This document shows positions 1 through 10,800 of a stretch of 64,000 bases of DNA, piece after piece. The position numbers and the translations under genes are program-made. The notes under the pieces were generated by a model that did no database searches, was not told where the DNA came from, and was given only the letters and a program-made list of their open reading frames with translations. Within the stretch, counting starts at the first letter, position 1, and each line of letters opens with the position of its first letter. Source of the stretch: Apteryx mantelli (lineage: Eukaryota; Chordata; Aves; Apterygiformes; Apterygidae); NCBI RefSeq assembly GCF_036417845.1, contig NC_089981.1, forward strand, positions 62,833,268 to 62,897,267, read 5' to 3'.

Positions 1-3000
1 ATTCAACTACTGATTAAATTTTGGACTTTGCAAGCTATGGAGATGAGGGTTAACATGTTTAACTAAATACTTTATGTTAATGAAAATACATCTCCAGGCT
101 TCAAGCATCACTATGATGATTAAGAAATGGGCACATGCTAATACCTGGGGAAAAGGAAAAAGCTTTCCCTGTATTCCTGTATATTGGGGACTTCTCATGC
201 AAGGATCTCTGAAGTTCAAGGAGTGAATGAGGATGAATGCAGCGTTGCTCTCAAAGAATGTGGGGAGAAGGCTGTGCAGTAGCACAGTGGGAGATAAAAA
301 CAGTCTGTGCAGCTGTGTGGCTGCAATCAGACTTGGAAGCTGTGTGCTGCAGATGACATGAGGTGGAAAGTGGAGTTGGTCCTGTTGGCAAATTCCTCTA
401 CCTTTCCCCAAGTTAAATCTGTATCTGAGGGGGAGGAGGAAGATTACTAACTATTTACCATTGCTTTCACCTCTCACTGACTCAGGTGAAACTCACCTTC
501 TGTAATTATCATTTCAGCTGTATGTTTTATGGCCATTTTTCTTCTTTCCCTCTAAAATGAATCAATAATCAGTTGCTGCTGCCCAGGCAGCACAATACTT
601 GATCCTACTGACATGCTCACTAGTATTACCAAGACACAGCTCAATACTACTACTAATGCTCTTGACTTTTTCCTCCATCTTACCCTTGTTCTTTTGCTTG
701 GCTGCTAATCCAGTAATTTATTTTGCAGTTTCTCTTCCTCATTCCCAGAATCAGTCACTTCCGGCATTCCTTCACCAATTCTGTGGGTTGGCTCAAGGTA
801 TTTGGTTAACTTGGGTAAAATGCCTTCTCTTCAGCTCAGAGTCAGAAGGTTTGGAATATTATTTGTGTTATCATTCCTAAATTTGTAAAGATGTTTCTCT
901 CAGCTCTAAGCCAGTCAGTCTTACTTACTGTCTTATATTCATGAACATATGTTTTCCCTCGTGGAGTCCTTTCAGCAATCATTTTGCTTGACTTGCACTG
1001 AAGGAAAATCCCAGCCTAGCAAACAGCAAGAAGAAGAATGTCAGCCCTTTAAACAGATGGAAAACCCCCCATGCTCTTAGAAATGAAAGCAAGAGGAAAT
1101 ACCTAGAGCTGATGAACTCACAATTAATATCTCAAAGCATACAGTCTGTGTTGTTGCTGATCTGCTCACAGTAGGCCTAACTGCGATTGTCATTCCACAT
1201 GCAGGGTTATAAGCTGGCTGTAACATTGCTTATGCCTTTATAGCTTGGTTTACATTTCTCCACTCCTTGCAGATTTCTATCTTTCAACATTTTAAGCTTC
1301 CTCTTTTTTTTTAATTTTTATATGTTCTCTATACAGGCATCCTCCCCAGACCCAGTCTTATTTTGGATGCTTTGAACCAAGCTCAGCTGACAGATAGATA
1401 GATCTTAATTTAGGTTGAGCTTTAGTAATGCAGTTGACTGTAGATAGAACCTTTCACTATTACCCTAAAACCCTGACATGAAAACCATAGCTTAGAGGAG
1501 AGGATGAGGCAGGATTGTGACTCATACTTTCTACTTTTTCTCTTAGTGGTGGCAATCTACAGTAGAGAGAGCCTCAATGTAACTGAAACACAAGAGAGAA
1601 AACAACAATGCACTGTATGGATGGTAACATTGATATCCCAGCCAGCCCCTTCTCTTCTGGAACTGATCAGTGCTGTTCTAGGTAAACTAAATTGTTGAGA
1701 CATTACTTACTGTTTAAGCAGTTTGAAACAGATCTTTTTGGAAGGGAAGAAAAAAAGAAGGGAGAAACAAATTATACCGCAAATACATAGGCTTCCTAGG
1801 TTGCATTACAGAACTTTAATCAGTTAGCTTGCTAGCAATAGAAGAAGAAAAATCTGCTGTTATATTAGGATATAATGCAACAGGCTAATGAGTTTTTCAT
1901 CTTTAACAAGCCCTTAGTTACATTAACAAGCTAAAAGTGGGCTATCTATGAGCACTGTTTGCAAGAAGTACAGTGGCTACCCCCTTGAACTCCAGAAATA
2001 CAAGTAGGTAGAAAATGTGTTTGAAAGCTGCAAAGGAAGACAGGAAAATAGAAGACACTTGCCTCTTAGAACAGTGGAGCCTTTCAATCAGTTAAGCGAC
2101 TAATTTGAATCCAATATAGGTAGCTAGACACAACAATTCTTTGGTATCACACAGCTGTTTGGGGACCCAAACTGAAAAAAAAAAAATCATTTTAATTCAC
2201 CATAAAAGACATAAGTGGCTAATGAAAATAATCAAGTGATTTTTTGCAGCACAGAGATTCCTGGAAAGCTGCTAGTGCTCTGAATTTAGATTCAACTTTC
2301 GATGCAGAAAATGACATTTCTTTTCACTCACTGCTATAAGATGTTTTGCTTTGCCTCTGTGTTCTAGACTACCAGCCTTCTTGAGAACCCAGTCAATGTG
2401 TCCTTGCAGGTTTGTGCCACATTTCTAGTTACGACCCTATTGATAGACCCACTTTGACTTTTCTTATTTTATTGTAATTGTTATGTTGATTTTTTTTATT
2501 TCTTTCCGAAAGTTTGATGATTTTTGGCAGTTCTGTCTTCATTCCTGTATTTGTTGGACACCGAAGTGGTTGCATATTTTCTTGGTCCACCTCTACTTCA
2601 CACTTCATATGTGAAAAGAGCCACTGTTAAAATGTAACTTTCACCAGACAGTTATCAAGTATAGTCTGTTCTTTGAAGGACAGGCTAGTAAAACTGAAAG
2701 ACGCAGAATTTCACTCACAGAACTAGTTTCAGACTTTTGTTCATGTTAATATTGCAAAGCCAGTCAGTTTATGGAGTCTGAGATGAAGTCTATCCTGCTG
2801 CAAGCAATCCTTAGCATTTTAAATTAAAGCCCAATGACAGAAACTTTACTGATGATGATACATGAGCCAAAGATAACTGAGTTTGGCTTTCGTCTACAAG
2901 GTCAGTTTCCAGGTTTAACAGTTAGAAAAAATACATATGTAATTATTAAGAAGTGGCTGCATTGCATGATGCGCAAAATCCCATCAATGCCATTTTTTAC

Positions 3001-3499
3001 TTTCAGTTTTCAGGGCAAAACTTTAAAAAGGCAGTGACCAACAGCAGAACAATGTTTTCCATACACAGAAGTGAGGCTAACGTGGTGCAAATGACCTCCT
3101 CCCAAACTGTGGCCTTTAGAAATCCATGGTTCAGCCTGAACATTTCTCTAACACTCATCTCTGGGTGACTCTGAAACTTGTGGATCTTCAGATACGAGAT
3201 TACTCAGAGGAATAAATTCCCACCAATGTATCAGACATAAAAGACTTCAATCCTCTCTCCTAAAGGGAGAGTGAGCTCACTCACGTTGCCTATGCCAACG
3301 CAGTTCGGCATTGAGTGCAAGCCACGCGGTGGCACTGGGAATTCCAGATGGATGGAGCCCAGGTGAGGCACTGCCAGCCGGGGTAGGCAGGACAAGAAGT
3401 GACAACTGGACACTCATAGTTTGGAGCCCATGTTAGTTTTTGCTGTGAGAGTCCCCTCCAGTTAGCAGAGGCTAAATTCACAGTTGACTGGCTTGCATG
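1..3499. other. 5' flank without recognisable gene
   Basis: AT-rich unique sequence. Several short open frames occur on both strands (for example 599-880 and 2834-3168 on plus, 7-411 on minus). None has a domain, a convincing splice context or a protein-like composition that I recognise. In mammals FOXA1 lies next to TTC6, but nothing resembling a GC-rich forkhead exon is visible here, so any such neighbour must lie further left. Confidence 0.6.
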
Positions 3500-3913
3500 A
3501 CACCAGCTGAGGGAGATGGACCCTGGGCACAGCCGCTCAGCAGCGGTGGCGAAACTGGGTTTCCGTTACTGCTGGGGCCTGCCTAGTTTTACTGTTTCTT
3601 CACCAACTCCTGACAAGGCCACGCCGCCCGCTGGGCCTGAAGCCGGGCAGCTGCTGTGCGCAGGTGACACCTCCACGCCTCGTTCCCAGCCCCAGGCCCA
3701 AGCCGCTGGGCTGCGGGCGGTGCAGGCCCTGCCGCGCCGCGGCCGCCAGCGCCCCCCCCGCGGCCAGGCCGCCTCGCCCGGCCAGGCCTGGCCCGGCCCT
3801 GCCCAGGCAACGGCCGGCGTCTGCTGTCGGCCCCAGCGGGCTCCGGCCGCAGGGCCGCTCTCGGGGCTGGCGGCGGCGGGCTGTCCCGGGACGGCGGCGG
3901 CGCCCCCTCCCCG

Positions 3914-3927
3914 CCTGCAGGGGGCGC
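3914..3927 (+). promoter_or_regulatory. CTCF-like core motif in the CpG island
   Basis: CCTGCAGGGGGCGC matches the CTCF core consensus CCASYAGRKGGCRS at 13 of 14 positions; the third base is T instead of A. Two further GGGGGCGC-type cores lie on the minus strand nearby, around 3900 and 3950, but match less well. A binding site is inferred from the motif only. Confidence 0.45.
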
Positions 3928-3981
3928 TGCCCGCGGCGCCGGCCCGCGGCGCCCCCTCTCCGCCGCGGGGAGCCGCGCCTC

Positions 3982-3994
3982 GTTGCTAGGTTAC
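3982..3994 (-). promoter_or_regulatory. X-box (RFX-family binding site)
   Basis: On the minus strand this reads GTAACC-T-AGCAAC, an exact match to the X-box consensus GTNRCC(N0-3)RGYAAC with a one-base spacer. X-boxes bound by RFX2/RFX3-type factors are a hallmark of promoters of ciliary genes. The site sits inside the CpG island about 630 bases upstream of the first coding exon, a typical promoter-proximal position. Confidence 0.6.
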
Positions 3995-4031
3995 GGAGCG
4001 CGTCCGTGCCCCTCCCGCAGGCTCGCGGTGA

Positions 4032-4049
4032 GGCGGCGGCGGCGGCGGC
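4032..4049 (+). repeat. Short GGC trinucleotide repeat
   Basis: Six perfect GGC units in the CpG island, probably in or near the 5' untranslated region. Such runs are often length-variable. Confidence 0.7.
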
Positions 4050-4330
4050 ACTGCGGGGAGCGGAGGCCGGAGCCGGAGCAGGGCTCGTCCTCGTCGTTCC
4101 TGAGCCCGCCGGCGGGGTGGGGGCGAGCCGGGCCCGGGGCCCTGTGCTGCGCTGCTCCCGCTGGCGGCCGCCGGAGTGGGGTTGGGGGGCCGTCGAGCTG
4201 CGGGCCGCTGCAGGTTTGCTGCTGGTGGGAGCTTGTCCCAGGGGGAGGCAGGCCCTCTCCTCTGCCTGCTCGAGGGGGAGAAGTGTGCCTCGGGAGGCCC
4301 TGAGGTCACCTGTTTCTGTAGGTGGAAACC

Positions 4331-4622
4331 TTCTGTAAGCACTTCGTAAACGACTGGGGTTTATCCACCCCCCCCCACCCCCGTCAGGAGTTTTTGTCTG
4401 AATTCCAGTTTATGCTCCCAAAGATAGAAATGTTTGAGCAGCTTCCTTAGATAAAGTGCCGGTTACTATTGCTGGTGCTTTATTATACACGCTGTGGATG
4501 ATCTTGTTGAAATCCTTGGGGTCATTACCAAAGTGAAGTAGTCTTTGCAATTTTGGGTTCTGTGTTGGTATATAAAATACAAAATCCCATTTGTGTTTTA
4601 ACCTACAGGCTACATACAGTAG
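4331..4622. other. Transition from CpG island to first coding exon
   Basis: A C-rich run at about 4368-4382 is followed by AT-rich sequence that probably belongs to the first intron. There is a clear AG acceptor after 4608 and weaker ones after 4619 and 4622. A TAG at 4620-4622 closes the coding frame upstream. A 78-codon minus-strand open frame (4410-4643) has no recognisable content. Confidence 0.4.
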
Positions 4623-4847
4623 GAGAAAATTGCTAGAAAACACGAGTGCTTTGGACTGAGTTATCTAGAAGATATCATTAAGGAACATGAGGCTGTATGC
4701 AGGGAATCTCAGTGGGACAGTCTGCAAATCAAACGAGCTGTAGTTACTGCACCTAGAAACGTGGGCACACAAACTTTATTGGAAGACTTAACACCAGATC
4801 AATCATATCGGTTAAGAACATTATCCTCTCCTGAGGTCAAAGTCCAC
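4623..4847 (+). CDS. TTC6: TTC6 coding exon a (residues 1-75)
   Basis: Seventy-five open codons including [17 protein letters not shown] and an [19 protein letters not shown] stretch, protein-like and hydrophilic. The donor CAC|gtaagc is good and phase 0. The acceptor is uncertain: after 4622 (tag|GAG) keeps the frame open, while the better-looking site after 4608 would place the in-frame TAG at 4620 inside the exon. There is no in-frame ATG, so the initiator must come from an upstream exon, or this segment is untranslated and translation begins at ATG 4945. Confidence 0.6.
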
Positions 4848-7800
4848 GTAAGCCTGTCATGAATATAAATAAAAATATTCCTAATTAGTTCATTGGGTGT
4901 TCCGAAGTTCACAGAAAGTAAGGATATCTTCTGAAGTAAGAGACATGAGAAAAACTTCTGATTTTAGCATGATGACTCAAAGAAATAAATCTGTGGAAGA
5001 GGATAGTGCTGATAAAAATCAGAGAAGTTGCTCCAAAAAAGTCAACAGGGAAAATGGCAGCTGTAGTCATGAAAGTACCACTGTAAAACTGCCAGTAATA
5101 GCATCATTAGCAGGTACCACTAAAAAAATAATTATGGTTAAGCACCCAGCACCACCTCAAAGGCTGAGTTATTGCAGGTCTAATTTTCCTGCAGGACCAT
5201 TAATTAATAACTCTGCCACCTCATTACGAAAGACAAAAGCTGTTAGTAAAGTAGAGGATAGAGTGCATATACCAAAGATGAGCCCACAGAATTTAAAAAG
5301 AGGTAGACTTGAAGAAATAGAAACTGTGATTAAAGATAGTGATGAACTTAGCTTTACAGATTCTAATTCAAATAAAAATATTTCAAGAAAGGAAAAATTA
5401 ACCAAGGCAGACTGTAAGAAGAGAAGTAGAGTGATTTCAAAAGCAAATCAGCGTGATTTAGACAATGAATCAGGCAGAATGTTGAGAAAAAGAAGCAAGC
5501 AGCCAAGTGTGAGGTCTGCTCAAGAGCAGTTGGAAGACGCTAGAGATGTGACCAGACCAGACGCTTCAAAAATATACGAGAAGAACTTCCAGCAGAGCAA
5601 ACCTGAAGAGCCTACTTCCACACCACCGTCGCCTGTGAAAGTGGTTGCAAGGTCTATTGATGAAATAATTGCTTCCCTGCAGTCTACTTCTCCATCTCCT
5701 TCAGACCAGATGATCAAAGAACTCCTGGAGAGTGTTCTTGGCCAGAACTACAACATGAAAATGGAAGTAGGTGAACCAGAACAAGAGCAATATTTTTCTG
5801 TTGGGTAAATGTTACTTTTATAAGAGTTGTATATATATTTTTTCTAACTCCTACAATGTGTTATAACACAGAAGCCAGACAAAACAAATGGATGAAGACA
5901 GGAATATATCATAGAATGCCCTTCACTGTTTCTTCCGCAGTTTTTTTGATGTCCCTTAAAAATGAAAATGAGCCAATATGAAAATGATTTAAAACATAAT
6001 CTCTTTTGGGATATTAGTTATATTCCACTACTTATAGTTTAATACCCCTTTTTTTGTTTGTTTCCTGGTTAATTTTTTCCCCTGTTTTAAGATGACATAT
6101 TTCAGTCTGACAGCTGACGAAGTGCATTAAATGCATTTGGAATATAAAGTATTGCTTCTTTTAGTTGTTATTGTTTGCCTTTCTGAAGTCTCAGTAAGAG
6201 AAATTCTGTGTTGTCACAGTTAGGTAAACTGTGTAAGCTGCTGTAAGAGAGTCCTTTCAATTAATTACAGCAGGACACATCAATAAGACTAGGCATTGGG
6301 TTGATGTTACGGAAGACTGTCCTAGATTTTCACTGGAGGGTTGCTATTCGGTTCATAACTAGACTAATAACTTATTATCAGGTGTCTGTTTTTCCTCTCT
6401 GAGCAAGATTGATAGTTTTATTCCAGTTCCAAGAGGGCTGAAGCTCTTGTCATGAGAAATACTACCACACTTGGTATCCACAACAGCATTTGCTGTTAGA
6501 GATGCCATGGAATGAACAGACCCCTGAAGGCTGAACTACTTTACTCTTTTGAGCAGCCACTGTCTCTGCAAGGAAGTGTGCAAGACTGATGAAAAGCATG
6601 TGTGCCTATGTTTTAGGAAACAACAGCGAACATTGTTTCATATCAAAATATTATCTTTTATGATCATAGAGTATCTCACATAGAATTTAAGTGTAGTACC
6701 TTCATTCTCTTAAAATGGGATTGACTGTCTTTTGATTAATACAAAAGTTACGAGAAAAAAGAATCATGGATTGAACTATAAATGACTAGTTCCATGAACA
6801 GCTATAGTCTGGAACTTGATTTGCAATAGGTTTATATCTTCTGATTTGATTTTCTTCTGTCCCAGAAGAGCTGTTCACATGGTTGAGGCATTCATAGCGT
6901 CTCCCACCCCTGTATATTCTCGTGTATAACTGGGATTGAACTCACGGAAACCTTTCCTCAGTGTGGCAGCACTGATATGATCCCTCTTCATTGCGTGACT
7001 CCTATTTTTGTGAAAATAAAGGAACGTAACAATTTGGGACTGCTACCTTTCTGTCAAGCCTGATTGAAATTTGCCATTTGGGTTCAAAAAATACCTTGGT
7101 GGAAGGGAAGAGCACTGGAGAAGATCCCAACCCGGGAAATCCGTTTCTCATTCAACTTACCCAAAATCAGTGATTGGTAATGTGTGCTGTGTTGCTTGGC
7201 TTCTTTTAGTCTTCTATAAACATGTCTTATGTTTTAGGTGAGATTTTCAAAATTTTGGCCTCTAGTGAGTCCTATTGTTCTTAATTTGAAGTGTAGAGAA
7301 ATGATTCTTTGTAGTGGAAACTACTGGGCTCTGACCTTTGAAAATTTGACCTCTTAAGTACTGTGATGTTTTATTCTATACCTCTAAAACTTGCATCAAT
7401 CGGGTTCAAGTAAAACAAAAATCTGAATGTGGTGATGACTTTCTGGTCTGGTTGTTTGTTGTTTAATGTTTTTGTAGATACGGACATTAGTGAGAATCAC
7501 ACTCTAGCTTCACATTTTTTTAAATCAAGGGCATTTGCAGCAGGTGTCTTGTGAACTTAAGTGACCTTTTAAATAGGATGAAGAATCTAGCCATTCTTTA
7601 TTATTATGCATGGTTTATTTACTTTACACTGAGCTTCAGGACTTGCTTTCTCTAATGAAGTAAGAAATGTATTATTTTAAATGAGATAAACATATGTAGG
7701 AAAAGAACTCCTAAAATGAAAACAAGCTCTTAGAATTAAATGTGACTTTCCTTTCTTTAAAATAAATATTTTATTCTATTCTCTTTATCTTTTCCTTGAT

Positions 7801-10800
7801 TTTGAATTAATGGCTGGTTAGCATTATGACAGCTTATGATACTGCTGTGGGGTTGAGCACTGTTTTTCTCACAGCATTATCTGAGGAATGGTATGCCAGC
7901 TCAGTGGGGCATTAGTACTTAGCCATGTTTCCTTTGGTAACCTTGAGAGAAATCAGTTGCCAATAATGATTGCCACCATGTTTTCTGTTGAAAAGTAGAA
8001 TTTTTATCATAATTGTAATATCACTTTCAGTGCTTGGACTCATTCTGTTGGCTTTATTACCCATAAGAGTGAGTTTATATTCATTGCAGAAATACGTTTT
8101 CATGGTGTTCACTTTTAAACAGCCTGCAGCTCATCATCTTTAGTTAGTTTATTGTTTTCAGCAGATTGGTTTTCTGATAGCTCAGATGAGGTTGTAAGGG
8201 TGGTAACTAAAAGAACATTTTGGGGTTGGAAAAATAGCGTCAAATTTGAATGCTGTTATTAAACAAGAACTATGCAGTGCACTGTGCTAGCAGCAAGCCA
8301 ACATAAAATATGGTTTCATTTAAAAAAAAAAAAACCCTCTAGGTCTTCTCAGCTAATTTCAAGCGTGAGGGCTCAAGGAGATTTTCCTCTGTATTGCTTT
8401 AACACTTTCTCAAAAGTGGTTGGATGAAGACTAATTATTGTTAAAAATGAAGAAGAGGTAGACTTGTTTGTATTTCCTCATAAGTATAATCTTATTTAGT
8501 TAGTATTTCCTATATATCTTCTTTATATTTCAGCTGAGATTTAAAATATGTAACAGATCATATGTTACTTTCTGGTAATCAGTATTTTTTAAGAGGCTTA
8601 TTGAAAACATTTCAGTTTTTTTCCTTTGAAGTGCTCTAAGGCGTATTCTAAATTTCATGGAAATGAACAGGAGACTTCAATTTTTTTCTAATATATCTCT
8701 TTAAGTGGGAAAACCCTAACTCTTCCTATTAGTTTTCTGATTTTCCGCTTACAGTTGATTCATGGAATGTACTTCTCGCAGGCATGCTTGTGCATCTATT
8801 AAAAAGTAGCTAGATCAAGACCATGATGCTTTTTGTTATGTTTCTGCTATTACATTATTAATTCAGGAAGGACACATTATTGATTATGCTCAGTAAGATT
8901 TATCATGGCATAGAAAGGAGTGTGGCATTATCTTGCCGCTTGCTCAAGGACGCCACTCAGTCTTCAGGAGTGGACACCACCATGCCTGGACACATGAAAA
9001 ATTCTATCTGAAGCAGTTAACTCGTGTTGCTCCAGGTTTTTTCCAAAGGCATACAGTTTTCACAACTTTATAAGAAATTGCCTCGTGAGAAATGCTGGGT
9101 ATGTTGGCTACATGTGGGGACTTCCGAAACTTAAGCTTTTTATTTCTTCAAAGTTACTAATGTAGGTAACTAATTAAAAATAATCCAATTGTGGAGTTTG
9201 CTACATTTTATCAACACTCAGTTTCTAGTACCCCAGTTCCTTATGATCATTAGGCCGACTTATTGCCCCTTATCTTAAAAGCTCTACAGGCTGTGTGGGG
9301 CAAGGACTGTCTTTTTACCCCAAAGTCTAATGAAATGGGAGACTAACCCTGATTAGGTCAGTGAGGTGCTGTTATAGTATGAGAACAAATTGATTTTAAT
9401 CAGCTGGATTGTAATCTCCCGGAGTCTGGAGCTTTGTCAAAGGGGTACAAGGTGATTTATAGACATTATCTATGTGTGTACATAAATAATCTGTTTAAGT
9501 TTACCATGATAAAAAAAATGTTTTAAATAATTTGCATGTTCACATGTCTAAACTGACTTCTTTCTGTCATTCATCAAGTCTTTTGTGACACTGGCTTTTG
9601 TGACTGGTGACAGAGATTTTTATCATCAAAACAGATAGGAAAATTGTTTATTGTAATAGCATGTAACTGTTAAATGAGGAATCAAAGAAATACTAGATTA
9701 AAATATTTTGAGTGAGAGATAAATTTAGGGGTAATTATTAACAAATAACTTTAAATTTTAATTTTCTGTATGTGAAGACTCTCAGTGAATATTTTCAGCA
9801 ACAAACACACAATCACCAGCATCAAAATGATTTAAAATATTAAAATGATTTCTTATGAAGTAATATGCTGCATCTTCTGTCTCTTCAAGGTGCTCAGGTA
9901 CCTAAATAATTCTCTAAACCTGCAGAAGGAAGGCTATGGCTAATAAAGCTGTTTTTAAAGCACAATAGAATTTTCCATCATAAGGTTAAAACATTATCAG
10001 TGCGGGGAGCAGCTTCCTCAAGAATCAGCAGAGCACTCTAGAACAGATTCCCACAGGAGTTAAGAGATGTTACAGTTCTCAATGCTTTTCTTTCCAGAAG
10101 TCAGATCACATCTCTTTGGCCTTGCTTTTGCTAATACAAACACACAGCCCATAGTACATATATACACAGTACACATAATTTTATTAAAATAACACAGTGG
10201 CATTGTGCCTGCAATTCTCCCATGGGGAGTGGAAAAAAGAGCAAATGCCACACCTAGCAAAGGAAAGCAATCACCGAACAGGTACAAATGTCTTAAACAG
10301 AATGAAGGTCTCATTTGTTCATATAAGTCTGTTTTTGACATAACAAAAAATTTAACATATGAAATTGTAATTTACAAATTCTGTCATGGTTTAGAAACTA
10401 AGTTGATCCAATGTGACTGAAAGAAAGGATTTGTGAAAATTTCTCTTTGATTCTCTGAATTGGATAATAAGCTGCATGGGGCAAGAATTACACTTGGCTA
10501 AACTTTTGTATGTTGCAAAACATACTGATGATAATCTGTAATAATTAATAGGCCATGGTATTCACCATGTTTGAAAATGTGCACATGTTGCAAAGAAGAG
10601 GAAGGTTATTTGTTATAGTTTGAGAAAATAATGTCAAATCTGTTCCTTTCAGGCTGAGGTGTTATTATGTTCCTTTATTTATCCTTGCTGTCACAGTGAT
10701 TGAAAGAATATGTCATATGAGCTTTTTTTCTTACTCTCTCCTTTGCCAAATGTAGATGAATTACTAAGGCTTTGGTTAAAAACAAAACACCAGTGTATGC

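Larger units (their letters stand above)
3500..4330. promoter_or_regulatory. CpG island, presumed TTC6 promoter
   Basis: Base composition changes abruptly from AT-rich flank to very GC- and CpG-rich sequence, densest at about 3690-4200, then returns to AT-rich by about 4400. It is the only such island in the window and lies just upstream of the first coding exon of the plus-strand gene, which is where a vertebrate promoter is expected. It contains an X-box, a CTCF-like core and a GGC repeat, listed separately. Several GT donors could end a non-coding first exon (for example near 4027, 4213 and 4320). The true start site and exon 1 cannot be fixed from sequence alone. Confidence 0.8.

Noticed and set aside
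7-411. 134-codon minus-strand open frame in the 5' flank
   Set aside because: No recognisable domain, odd composition and no promoter or splice context; length is compatible with chance.
1-3500. FOXA1 neighbour expected from mammalian gene order
   Set aside because: No forkhead-like or GC-rich coding exon present; may lie outside the window.
3589-4342. Minus-strand and alternative-frame open frames over the CpG island
   Set aside because: Gly/Pro/Arg/Ala-rich translations typical of GC-rich DNA that lacks AT-rich stop codons; no protein signature.
4410-4643. Minus-strand open frame of 77 codons overlapping the first coding exon
   Set aside because: Overlaps the plus-strand coding exon and has no recognisable content.
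5169-5717. Minus-strand open frames opposite the large N-terminal exon
   Set aside because: Shadows of the plus-strand coding frame.
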